Below, one piece after another: positions 1-7,756 of a stretch of DNA of 64,000 nucleotides (its first letter is position 1; every line of letters begins with the position of its first letter). The stretch covers positions 1 through 64,000 of the forward strand of contig NZ_JASHIC010000034.1 in NCBI RefSeq assembly GCF_030056705.1, given 5' to 3'. This DNA comes from Flectobacillus longus (lineage in GTDB: Bacteria > Bacteroidota > Bacteroidia > Cytophagales > Spirosomataceae). A program made the position numbers and the translations under genes. Under the pieces are notes generated by a model. That model ran no database searches. It had not been told where the DNA came from and saw only the letters and a program-made list of their open reading frames with translations.

Positions 1-53
1 AACACCCTTCTTGGGCTTCGTTCCGCTACGCTACACTCAGCCCAAGAAGGGTT
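1..53. repeat. 14-bp perfect inverted repeat (stem-loop)
   Basis: Arms ACCCTTCTTGGGCT (4-17) and AGCCCAAGAAGGGT (39-52) are perfect complements around a 21-nt C/T-rich loop. No T-run follows on either strand inside the window, so this may be a REP-like palindrome as easily as a terminator. It lies beyond the 3' end of the minus-strand three-gene unit. Confidence 0.6.
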
Positions 54-90
54 AAAAACATAATCAAAGTAGACAGATTATGTATATTTT
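54..90 (-). terminator. Likely terminator of the ATPase/TOPRIM/DUF262 unit
   Basis: The arms ACATAATC (58-65) and GATTATGT (76-83) form a perfect 8-bp stem with a 10-nt loop. Reading the minus strand, the stem is followed by a short T-run (complement of 54-57). It lies about 50 nt past the stop of the DUF262 gene. A second small hairpin (111-115 with 120-124) lies between. The plus-strand side is also T-rich, so it may work in both directions. Confidence 0.45.
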
Positions 91-137
91 TAAACTGTAC
101 TAAAAATGGGAAGCCGACAGGCTTTTTGTTGGAGAAA

Positions 138-1760
138 TTAAAAGTCTAAGCCTAAACCTATATTTTCAATAAATTCATCCTCTCTCTCTTCAATTAGTTT
201 TTCTCTTATTCTCAACAGTTCTTTATTTTTTCTTTGAGCATATAAATCACGCATTTCATCAGTTATGAATAATTCTTCATATTGACCTCTATACTCATCA
301 GAAAGAAGAAATTCTAGTGAAGAGTGTTTTATATTTTGGTAGTTTAATATTACATCTTCAACCATAAATGGTTTGTAAACAACATTAGCTCGGCTTTCTT
401 TCTCATTTTCAATTAGTTTAATTGAAACAAATCCTAAACAAGTTTCTGAGGTTATAACTTCCTTAGATTGACTTAATTGATATAACACATTGGCACAAAA
501 ACGTACTGAGCCAAAGTTTGAAGGTTTGTATTGTGGAGCTTGAAATCCAATATCATTATTTTCTATATAAATCAATTCATATTCACTACCAGATAAATAA
601 TTTCTAAATTGCTGAAATGCTTTCGCCCTCTTACTGGGACTATATACAGTAAAGTAATTAGAATAAGTAGTAAACCAAAACCAATTTTTTAGTTCTTCTA
701 ATTGCGATTCAGTCGGGCTGTCTATAATATTAAAAAACTCTGTTATAAAAATTAATTGCCAGTTAGTTGGTAATAATTTACTATCTATGACATAAAGGTT
801 TTCAAATAGAAAGGCTACTGCCTTTTCCAATGACATCAACGTCTTTCTCGCTACCTTAATAAAATCATTTTTATCGCTATTGATAAGTTTAACTACATCA
901 ACATCAAACGACAATTTACCAAATGAACTTTGAATACAGTTAAATATTAACTCTCTATTGATCTCTTGAAAATTGTATAATTTTAGTTTCTCATATAAAG
1001 AATCTATCTCATTTTTAAGACTAAATTTATTTGTTTGAGTCAATGCATTAACAATCCAATCTTTTGATATTTGAATTCCCTTTTTATTAACTCGCCAAAA
1101 AATATCAACTGCTTCATCTACGGTAGCATCAATAATATCAACAGATGAAATTTCATATTCTGATATTATTTTACTAAGCTCATCAGCCCTATCTAAATAA
1201 AGATCAATTTTGTTTTTATCATTTATTTTTTCCAATTTCTCTCTGGCAAATTTTCTAAAATCAGACGTGTTAATCAAAACATAAAGAGGCACTTGATAAT
1301 CATACGTGGATTTTTGATTTTTTCTTACAGAAATAAATTCTTCTTCTTGTAAATCATAAAATATTCGAAATTTATCATTCCAGATGGATTCATTTAGTTG
1401 AAGTCTATCTTTGTTGTATTTTTCAGGATTTATTAAACAACCAAATAGCGTAGATAGTCTTTGTAGCCCATCTAGTATAAATATTGGCTTAGGTTCAGAA
1501 CTTGGATTCAAAACCTTATAGGGGCCAATATAGTTGTTATCTTTTTCAATCCAAATATCACTATTCTCATGAATAGGTTTCCAAAACTGTATAGAACCTA
1601 TCGGATATTTATTCTTGATAGATACAAATAATTCTTTTATATCGTCTGTTGTCCACAAAAAGTCTCTTTGAAAATCGGGAACCTGAAAAGTTCCTTGTTC
1701 AAATTCCTCTAAATATTTACGTAATGAACGTATTCTGGTATCTATTTTTAATTCTGACAT
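138..1760 (-). CDS. DUF262 (GmrS/ParB-like) protein
   Basis: 540 residues. The N-terminus carries DUF262 hallmarks: VPDFQRDFLW (27-36) and LDGLQRLSTL (96-105, usually DGQQR), then a conserved-looking FWRVNKKG segment near 223-230. DUF262 domains belong to the ParB/sulfiredoxin-like fold. They form the NTP-using half of GmrSD-type modification-dependent restriction enzymes and occur in other phage-defence proteins. No HNH/DUF1524 nuclease motif is visible in the C-terminal half, so this looks like a sensor or regulatory subunit without its own nuclease. The start codon overlaps the stop of the upstream gene by one base (TAATG), implying translational coupling. It is the last gene of a three-gene unit. 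The DUF262 call is firm; the defence role is inferred from context. Confidence 0.85.
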   Translation of the reverse strand: MSELKIDTRIRSLRKYLEEFEQGTFQVPDFQRDFLWTTDDIKELFVSIKNKYPIGSIQFWKPIHENSDIWIEKDNNYIGPYKVLNPSSEPKPIFILDGLQRLSTLFGCLINPEKYNKDRLQLNESIWNDKFRIFYDLQEEEFISVRKNQKSTYDYQVPLYVLINTSDFRKFAREKLEKINDKNKIDLYLDRADELSKIISEYEISSVDIIDATVDEAVDIFWRVNKKGIQISKDWIVNALTQTNKFSLKNEIDSLYEKLKLYNFQEINRELIFNCIQSSFGKLSFDVDVVKLINSDKNDFIKVARKTLMSLEKAVAFLFENLYVIDSKLLPTNWQLIFITEFFNIIDSPTESQLEELKNWFWFTTYSNYFTVYSPSKRAKAFQQFRNYLSGSEYELIYIENNDIGFQAPQYKPSNFGSVRFCANVLYQLSQSKEVITSETCLGFVSIKLIENEKESRANVVYKPFMVEDVILNYQNIKHSSLEFLLSDEYRGQYEELFITDEMRDLYAQRKNKELLRIREKLIEEREDEFIENIGLGLDF

Positions 1761-2866
1761 TATAATAATGCTGTTATCTTATCAAGTATGCTTTGTAGCT
1801 CCCCAATTCCATCTCTATCTTTTAAATTTATTTTTGTAATTATAGATTTCCTAAACAAATTGGGAAATTCATCCTTGAAACTTCCACTAGTCTTTAAATT
1901 ATTAAAATTATCAAAACCCATGTAAGTAAATCCAACATCCAAATACTTAAAATTTTTATCTGAGAGTCTTAGAGAGAATAAACTAAGTATATTTGTATCT
2001 ACAGGTTTTCTAATATTACCACTATTAAATTTATCTTTTTTGGGAGGAAAACCATCTGAAATGTTTAAGAAGTCCTTTTGAGTATTTGATAAATGTCGAT
2101 ACGTACTAATCCAGTTATTCAAATCATTATTTTTAGAAACAGCTCTTTGCTTTTGTAACTCTTCAAAGCTCTCGATGGGTAAATAATTTTCCATTGCTCG
2201 CTTTTTTAAAATATGTATAGAGTTTATATCTATGCCTAGTTTTTGTATTTTATTTAATAAAGTGTCATGCTTTGAAGGTTGAGTAGGAAAATCGGTATCA
2301 CTGTCTAGTATAATTACTCCTCTAAAATAGTCAGATATATTTCTACTATTTTTTCTCGCTAAAGCTTTAAATCTATTAAGAAAACCTTCCATAAAATTAG
2401 GAATATTTCCACAACCTCCAGCATTTTCAAATTGAAGCCAAGCATTATCTATATGCTCCTGAGCTTTATTATAATTATTAATATTTCCAAAATGCTTAAT
2501 AATCGCTAAAATAAATTCAGAATCATTTTTATTGTTTTCTAATATGATAGAAACTGGCTGATTCAAAAATAGAATAGCTTCTTCTATATTGAAATTGGAA
2601 GTACCTCTTTTTGACGTTATTTTGTATGGGATAGCTGATGAAGTTACATAAGCATTGTATTCCTCTTCCAAGAAACTACTTAAATTAGGCTCTATAGATG
2701 CCAATTTCTTAAAGTTCTCAGTATCAAGAACTTTTTCAATCTCTATTACAATATTATACCTAGGTTTTGTAGCAATAGAAGGATAATAGGATAGTATTTG
2801 AAATAGAAAATTTAAAGCCTTAAAATCGGAGTTTACAAAAACATCCTTAGTAATATTAATCCACAT
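1760..2866 (-). CDS. TOPRIM-like (DUF4435/OLD-type) putative nuclease subunit
   Basis: 368 residues, not recognised as a named family with certainty. Motifs that fit a TOPRIM fold of the OLD/DUF4435 kind are a Glu at the end of a hydrophobic strand (SIILE, E110) followed by a small acidic loop (NNKNDSEF), a strand ending in an acidic pair (GVIILDSDTD, D188/D190), and then KKRAMENYLP (221-230), recalling the R-x-IENYL motif after the DxD strand. A Gly-rich GGCGNIPN lies between. TOPRIM domains bind divalent metal and cut or nick nucleic acid; in PARIS and Gabija they are the effector run by an ABC-type ATPase. The start overlaps the ATPase gene by 11 nt and the end overlaps the DUF262 gene by 1 nt. 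The first 100 residues match nothing I recognise. Function is inferred. Confidence 0.6.
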   Translation of the reverse strand: MWINITKDVFVNSDFKALNFLFQILSYYPSIATKPRYNIVIEIEKVLDTENFKKLASIEPNLSSFLEEEYNAYVTSSAIPYKITSKRGTSNFNIEEAILFLNQPVSIILENNKNDSEFILAIIKHFGNINNYNKAQEHIDNAWLQFENAGGCGNIPNFMEGFLNRFKALARKNSRNISDYFRGVIILDSDTDFPTQPSKHDTLLNKIQKLGIDINSIHILKKRAMENYLPIESFEELQKQRAVSKNNDLNNWISTYRHLSNTQKDFLNISDGFPPKKDKFNSGNIRKPVDTNILSLFSLRLSDKNFKYLDVGFTYMGFDNFNNLKTSGSFKDEFPNLFRKSIITKINLKDRDGIGELQSILDKITALL

Positions 2867-4085
2867 TTCGCAAGTCGTTAATGTTAGCCTTCATTATAGC
2901 TCTAGTTTCTATAACTGTTTCGCCAAAAATACCTTCTGGCCATTTTTCTACACTCCCATCCTCATTTACTTTAATATTTTCCAATTTACTCTCATTTTTG
3001 TCCTCATCATAGTCTACATAATACAACGCTATATCATCAGGCTTTAATTTACCTTCTGCTACCAGTCTTCGCATTCTTAGAACAAAGTTTTGAGAATGAG
3101 TCTCGAATAAGTATCTCTTGTTTTTATCTAATGCAATTGAATCAAAAAATAGTTGTGCGAGTTGTGCATGAGCATAAGGATGTAAATGACTTTCGGGTTC
3201 TTCTATTATAATCAATGTTTCCTTCTCACAAGGTTTATATGCACGAATTATCAGAGGCAATACTTGAGCAATACCAGTTCCTGTTTGTGATAAATTAACT
3301 TTTAGCTTGCCTTTTTCTAATGAAATTCTTGCTGGTATATCTTTTCTATACCCATCATAATCCACTCGAAGTTCCCAGCCTTCAATCTTTTCTTTTATCC
3401 AATCTGAAATCAATTGATAGTATTTCTTAAGAGTAGTTTGGCTATCATCAATCAAAAATGAAAATAAGTTTTCACCCTCAAAACCAGATTTATCATATTT
3501 TGTATCATCAGAAGGATAGTATCCCTGTGCTTTTTGTCTAAACCCTCCGATGTAATCAGAAGTTAAATCCTTGTTAGTAAACTGGTTATTAGGGATATCT
3601 GTACTTCGTACTCCTATTTCATCAGTCAATGAGTTTAATGTAACCCCTCTAAACTCTGGAAACCATTTTTTCGCTGATTCATCAAGGTAAGACTCATCAT
3701 TCTCAGTAAAGTTCAGATTAGCATAATTCCAGTCTTTAACCTTAAACTTTCCATCTTCTATATGTAACGAGATTTTCAATTCTCTATCGCTATCATCTAA
3801 AATTTCAAACTTTAACTCTCCTCTGTGCATTGGCGTTCCATAAATCAGCTCGTTGGGGAATTCTGCAATAGGAACGCCAATATCTTTAAGATTGATTGCT
3901 TCGTCAAACCTTCCACTCAAACTTGATTCAAGTAATGGAATCAACTTCAACACGGCTGTCTTACCAGTATTATTTTTTCCTATAAGAATAGTAATCGGCT
4001 TTATTTCCAATGTTTGCCAGTCTTTAAACAACTTAAAGTTTTTAAATTTTATCTTGCTAATCATGTCTTTTGCGTTTTGAAACAT
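2856..4085 (-). CDS. SMC/ABC-type AAA ATPase (AAA_15/AAA_21, DUF3696-like)
   Basis: 409 residues. Walker A is GKNNTGKT (36-43), following the typical opening IKFKNFKLFKDW. An ABC-signature-like SQTGTGIAQ lies at about 266-274, Walker B with D-loop LIIIEEPESHLHP at 292-303, and the switch histidine in ETHS at 328-331. The C-terminal KWPEGIFGE (near 381) resembles DUF3696 ATPases. Such RecF/SMC-like ATPases dimerise on ATP and license a partner effector, as in OLD, PARIS, Septu and Gabija. It is the first gene of the unit. The ATG at 4085 is given, but Met8 (ATG at 4064) starts exactly at the family-typical N-terminus and is an equally good start. The gene is visibly more AT-rich than the downstream and upstream surface-protein genes. 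Confidence 0.88.
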   Translation of the reverse strand: MFQNAKDMISKIKFKNFKLFKDWQTLEIKPITILIGKNNTGKTAVLKLIPLLESSLSGRFDEAINLKDIGVPIAEFPNELIYGTPMHRGELKFEILDDSDRELKISLHIEDGKFKVKDWNYANLNFTENDESYLDESAKKWFPEFRGVTLNSLTDEIGVRSTDIPNNQFTNKDLTSDYIGGFRQKAQGYYPSDDTKYDKSGFEGENLFSFLIDDSQTTLKKYYQLISDWIKEKIEGWELRVDYDGYRKDIPARISLEKGKLKVNLSQTGTGIAQVLPLIIRAYKPCEKETLIIIEEPESHLHPYAHAQLAQLFFDSIALDKNKRYLFETHSQNFVLRMRRLVAEGKLKPDDIALYYVDYDEDKNESKLENIKVNEDGSVEKWPEGIFGETVIETRAIMKANINDLRNVD

Positions 4086-4114
4086 TTATTTTTCAAGAAT
4101 ATAAATGTCATATC

Positions 4115-4122
4115 CAAATATA
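4115..4122 (-). promoter_or_regulatory. Candidate -7 box for the three-gene unit
   Basis: The minus strand reads TATATTTG, matching the Bacteroidota -7 consensus TAnnTTTG, 30 nt upstream of the ATPase ATG. No convincing TTG/TTTG -33 element is seen at the usual 17-23 nt spacing, so this is tentative. Confidence 0.35.
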
Positions 4123-4194
4123 ATAGGGTGAACTTTAGTATCTATTTAGAATACATTTTAATGCTAATCTACATGAATTTAGATAGAATTCATA

Positions 4195-7100
4195 CTAATT
4201 CACAATATCCCAAATCTCTGCTGTATCATTATTTTTAGCAATGAGAAGAGCTTTTTTACCATTTGCTTTTTTGAGGATTCTTGTTTTGCGCACTTGTCCT
4301 TTTACTAAAAATCCTGTTTCTAAAGAGGTCATTTTCCTAAAATTACCTTTCCCATCATTTTGAAGAATAACCCCGTAGTTGGCATCAAATCTTCCGATTT
4401 CTGGTAAAACATCAAAGAAATTTCCATTCATGATAATTTCCAAGGCTCCATCTTTATTCAAATCTACACACTGAATACTGGTAATAGGCGATGTTTGTGC
4501 CATCATGGGGAATGGCGTAAACTTGAATTGTCCTTTGCCCAAATTCCACATAACGCCAGACTCACTATTATTGACCTTTTGGACTGTAGCAGATTCCAAT
4601 TGACTATCTTCAAAAAGGTCTCCCATTTGAGCAGAGGCATAATCTGAAAACTTCAGAAACTTCTGTTTTATTTCTGGTAACTGCTTCTGCAAATCGGCTT
4701 TCAAAACCATTGGCCAAGGCTCTCCTTGACGATAACAGGTCATTATCTGTTCGAAAGAACCGTTTTTATCAAAATCATTCACATATAATTCTGCTGGTTC
4801 GGTAGCAGAAACCTTGAAGTGATGGTTATTTCCTAGATTACCCAACACAAAATCCAAGTCTCCATCATTATCCAAATCCGCTGCTTGGATGGCGTTCCAC
4901 CAACCGTTCAATGCTTGATTTCCAAGGTCTGATTTTATGAAGTTTTTACCTTTATTATTCTGTAAAATAACTACAGGCATCCAGTCGCCAACGGCTATTA
5001 TTTCGGGGTATCGGTCGCCATTCAAATCTTGAATAGTCACATCGGTAATCATTCCTAATGCTTGATTAGCTCCCAGAAGCTGAACTGAAACATCTTTAAA
5101 ATTGCCTTTCCCATCGTTTTGAAGAATAAAACTATTTGGGTTTTGACCATAGCGTGCGGGAGTCATACGAGTACCTACAAATAGATCTAAATCGCCATCT
5201 AAATCGTAATCCAATGCCTTGGCACAAGCGCCACTGGTACGATTAGTTGGGAGAGTTGGGCTGTAAACGAAGTTTCCTTTTCCATCATTTAAGAAAAGAC
5301 AATCCGCCAATTGTGGATCATTGGGTAAAAACTCATTACTTCCTGTTACCCAATATAAGTCCAAATCTTTATCACCATCGGCATCAAAAAACAGAGCATC
5401 TACCACCTCAAAACCCTTGTAAGGCTCAAAAGAAGGCATATTTCTCAAGGATAATTGTCCCGAAGTTGTTTGGAGATAAATTTGTTTGGATTGCGTCGCC
5501 GAGCCCCCAATAAATACATCTTCTATACCATCGCCATTAATGTCGCCGACCGCTAAAGCTGGTCCTTGGGTAGAGTATTTTTGTTTGAGCAAACCATCAC
5601 GGTTATAATCTACAAAGTCATTTTCGACATGGGTATATTTCCAACTAGACTGTACGGTATGGTTTACTAATAATGGCTTTAGATTACTTGGAGTTTTATA
5701 GACAAATTTCTCGTTGGCTTGGGCGTGGTCTAACGTAAGCGTTTGATTAGCTTTGATGTTTCGAATGGTTTGTGTGGCATCATCGCTCCAAATAATTACT
5801 AAAGAATCAACAGTTGTATTTTTTCCTAAACCAAAATTTAAAGACAAATCCATTGAAGATTGGAAACCTCGATTTGGTAACTGTTGTAAAACCTGCTGTT
5901 CTCCTTTTTGAAAAATTGAAACCTTCGCTCCTACGCCAAAAACATTTTTTTCATACCCTTTCAAACGAACTTTCAGATAATTGGCCTGTAGCTTTTCGTT
6001 TGCTTTGTTTTTATAAATCGAAACTGGCGAATCGTTATTATTTACAACCAAATCCAAATCTCCGTCGTTGTCTAAGTCTGCATACGCCGCGCCATTCGAA
6101 AATCCTGGACCTTCAAGTCCAAAATCCACAGCATGGTTTTCGAATTTTAGATTCCCCAAATTCTTGAAAGCATAATTGGGAACTGGTGTAGAGGTCATTT
6201 TATCAACAAACTCATGATAGTCAAATTTTTTCCCGTTCAACATTTGTTGCATGGTGTTTTCGTCACCCAAGAAAGCAATATAATCTTGGTCGGTAAGGTC
6301 TTTCATGATGCCTGTTGCCACAAAAAAGTCTTTCAAACCATCATTATCCATATCAAACATCAAACCGCCCCAACTCCAGTCGGTGGCGTGTAATCCCAAT
6401 TGCTGACCCATTTCTGAAAAAGTCCCATCGCCATTGTTGATATGCACCATATTGCGCATATATTGGTAATAGTAGTCTTGCTTGACCTTAAACTGAAAAA
6501 AATCATAACTTTCATAAGTGGCAGTACGCTTGACACGCTCTTCACTTTCAGGAAACATTTCGGTCACGATAATATCCTGCCAACCATCGTTATTCAAGTC
6601 AGCAATATCGGAGCCCATTGAAGATAAAGGCGTATGTCCAATTTGTTCTTCAATAGCCTCTTTGAATGTACCATTACGCTGGTTGATATAGAGATAATCT
6701 CTTTCGTAAAAATCATTAGATACATAAATATCTGGCCAGTTATCATTGTTGACGTCGCCGACAGTTACCCCCAATCCAAAACCAATTAGACTTCCATAAA
6801 TACCTGCTTGGTCGCTGACGTCCACAAAGTGATTATTGTCATTACGATACAATTTATCACCACCCAAAGAGTCTCTTTTTGCCCTGAGATTAGCATATCC
6901 TAGCCTATCCATTGGCGTGAAGCTATTGTTGAGACAATACATATCGAGGTCGCCATCGCGGTCATAATCAAAGAATGCAGCATGAGTTGTAAAACCACCA
7001 TTGGTCAAACCATACTCTTGGGCTTGCTCTTTGAAAGTTGGCATTCCAGCTTTTATTCCTTGATTTATATAAAGCTGATTCCCTCGATTATCTTTATTTC

Positions 7101-7497
7101 CTGAATTACAAACATAAATATCCAGCAAACCATCGCCATTGACATCCGCCATGGTTACGCCTGTACTCCAGAATTTTTTTCCTAAAATCCCAGCCTTTTC
7201 AGTAATATCTTCAAACTGTAAATTTCCTTTGTTGATATACAAACGATTTTGCTCAAAATTGGAAGTCAAAAACATATCTGGCAAACCATCGTTGTTGAGG
7301 TCACCAAGGGCTACACCACCGCCATTATAAAAATTACGGTAGTTAAAAATGTTAAAATCCGGTCGATCAAGGATATGATTGGTAAAATCTACACCCGTGT
7401 GGCTAGCAGGAAGCTCTTCAAAAAGCGTATCCTTGGGCGATGTAGAACAACTCCATAAACACAATATTGATACTAATAATCCAACTATTTTTTTCAT
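4195..7497 (-). CDS. FG-GAP/VCBS repeat lipoprotein with ASPIC/UnbV domain (paralogue 1)
   Basis: 1100 residues. A lipoprotein signal peptide ends in LWSC (Cys17). The conserved FNYRNFYNGGG follows at 51-61, then repeated D-x-N-x-DG-x-x-D calcium-loop motifs (for example GDLNNDGLPD, ADVNGDGLLD, GDVNNDNWPD, ADLDNDGDLD) typical of FG-GAP/VCBS beta-propeller blades. An ASPIC/UnbV segment lies at about 505-590 (RGFQSS, LNFGLG, VIIW), then a second propeller-like set of D-rich repeats. It is a CRTAC1-family protein, expected at the cell surface in Bacteroidota, with adhesive or ligand-binding roles generally assumed rather than shown. It follows a strong terminator, so it is probably its own transcription unit. 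It is the last of four paralogues in transcription order. Confidence 0.9.
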   Translation of the reverse strand: MKKIVGLLVSILCLWSCSTSPKDTLFEELPASHTGVDFTNHILDRPDFNIFNYRNFYNGGGVALGDLNNDGLPDMFLTSNFEQNRLYINKGNLQFEDITEKAGILGKKFWSTGVTMADVNGDGLLDIYVCNSGNKDNRGNQLYINQGIKAGMPTFKEQAQEYGLTNGGFTTHAAFFDYDRDGDLDMYCLNNSFTPMDRLGYANLRAKRDSLGGDKLYRNDNNHFVDVSDQAGIYGSLIGFGLGVTVGDVNNDNWPDIYVSNDFYERDYLYINQRNGTFKEAIEEQIGHTPLSSMGSDIADLNNDGWQDIIVTEMFPESEERVKRTATYESYDFFQFKVKQDYYYQYMRNMVHINNGDGTFSEMGQQLGLHATDWSWGGLMFDMDNDGLKDFFVATGIMKDLTDQDYIAFLGDENTMQQMLNGKKFDYHEFVDKMTSTPVPNYAFKNLGNLKFENHAVDFGLEGPGFSNGAAYADLDNDGDLDLVVNNNDSPVSIYKNKANEKLQANYLKVRLKGYEKNVFGVGAKVSIFQKGEQQVLQQLPNRGFQSSMDLSLNFGLGKNTTVDSLVIIWSDDATQTIRNIKANQTLTLDHAQANEKFVYKTPSNLKPLLVNHTVQSSWKYTHVENDFVDYNRDGLLKQKYSTQGPALAVGDINGDGIEDVFIGGSATQSKQIYLQTTSGQLSLRNMPSFEPYKGFEVVDALFFDADGDKDLDLYWVTGSNEFLPNDPQLADCLFLNDGKGNFVYSPTLPTNRTSGACAKALDYDLDGDLDLFVGTRMTPARYGQNPNSFILQNDGKGNFKDVSVQLLGANQALGMITDVTIQDLNGDRYPEIIAVGDWMPVVILQNNKGKNFIKSDLGNQALNGWWNAIQAADLDNDGDLDFVLGNLGNNHHFKVSATEPAELYVNDFDKNGSFEQIMTCYRQGEPWPMVLKADLQKQLPEIKQKFLKFSDYASAQMGDLFEDSQLESATVQKVNNSESGVMWNLGKGQFKFTPFPMMAQTSPITSIQCVDLNKDGALEIIMNGNFFDVLPEIGRFDANYGVILQNDGKGNFRKMTSLETGFLVKGQVRKTRILKKANGKKALLIAKNNDTAEIWDIVN

Positions 7498-7624
7498 ATA
7501 AACAGAATGCTATGAGCCAGAGCTTTAGGCATTTTCTAAGGTCTTTTTTGTATGGGTATGTTGGAAAATGGATAATTTGGCAGAGAACCAAAAGGATAAA
7601 CTTACATTAATAGTATTGTTCTCA

Positions 7625-7654
7625 CTTTGTGCCTCTACGCCTTTGTCCCTGTTC
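7625..7654. repeat. Degenerate CTTTGTGCC-type spacer repeat, copy A
   Basis: CACTTTGTGCCT at 7623-7634 is identical to 16781-16792, and the following CTTTGTCCCTGTTC (7641-7654) matches 16791-16804 except for one base. This suggests a shared dispersed intergenic repeat in the two spacers of this locus. Confidence 0.5.
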
Positions 7655-7679
7655 CCGCTATCTACAACTTTTCCTTACA

Positions 7680-7727
7680 AAAATACAAACCTCACCACGC
7701 TTTTACGCATAGTGAGGTTTGTATTTT
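7680..7727 (-). terminator. Intrinsic terminator after paralogue 2
   Basis: Perfect 16-bp stem, 7680-7695 with 7712-7727, and a 16-nt loop. On the minus strand it is followed by TTTTTG. It lies 30 nt past the stop of the gene ending at 7757. This separates paralogue 2 from paralogue 1. Confidence 0.8.
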
Positions 7728-7756
7728 AGCATTTATTCGACCATTTGGAAAAACTA

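Noticed and set aside
4173-4193. Hairpin ATGAATT/AATTCAT after paralogue 1 as a terminator
   Set aside because: Only 7 AT-rich pairs, no T-run on the minus strand, and it overlaps the start of the spacer by chance-level sequence.
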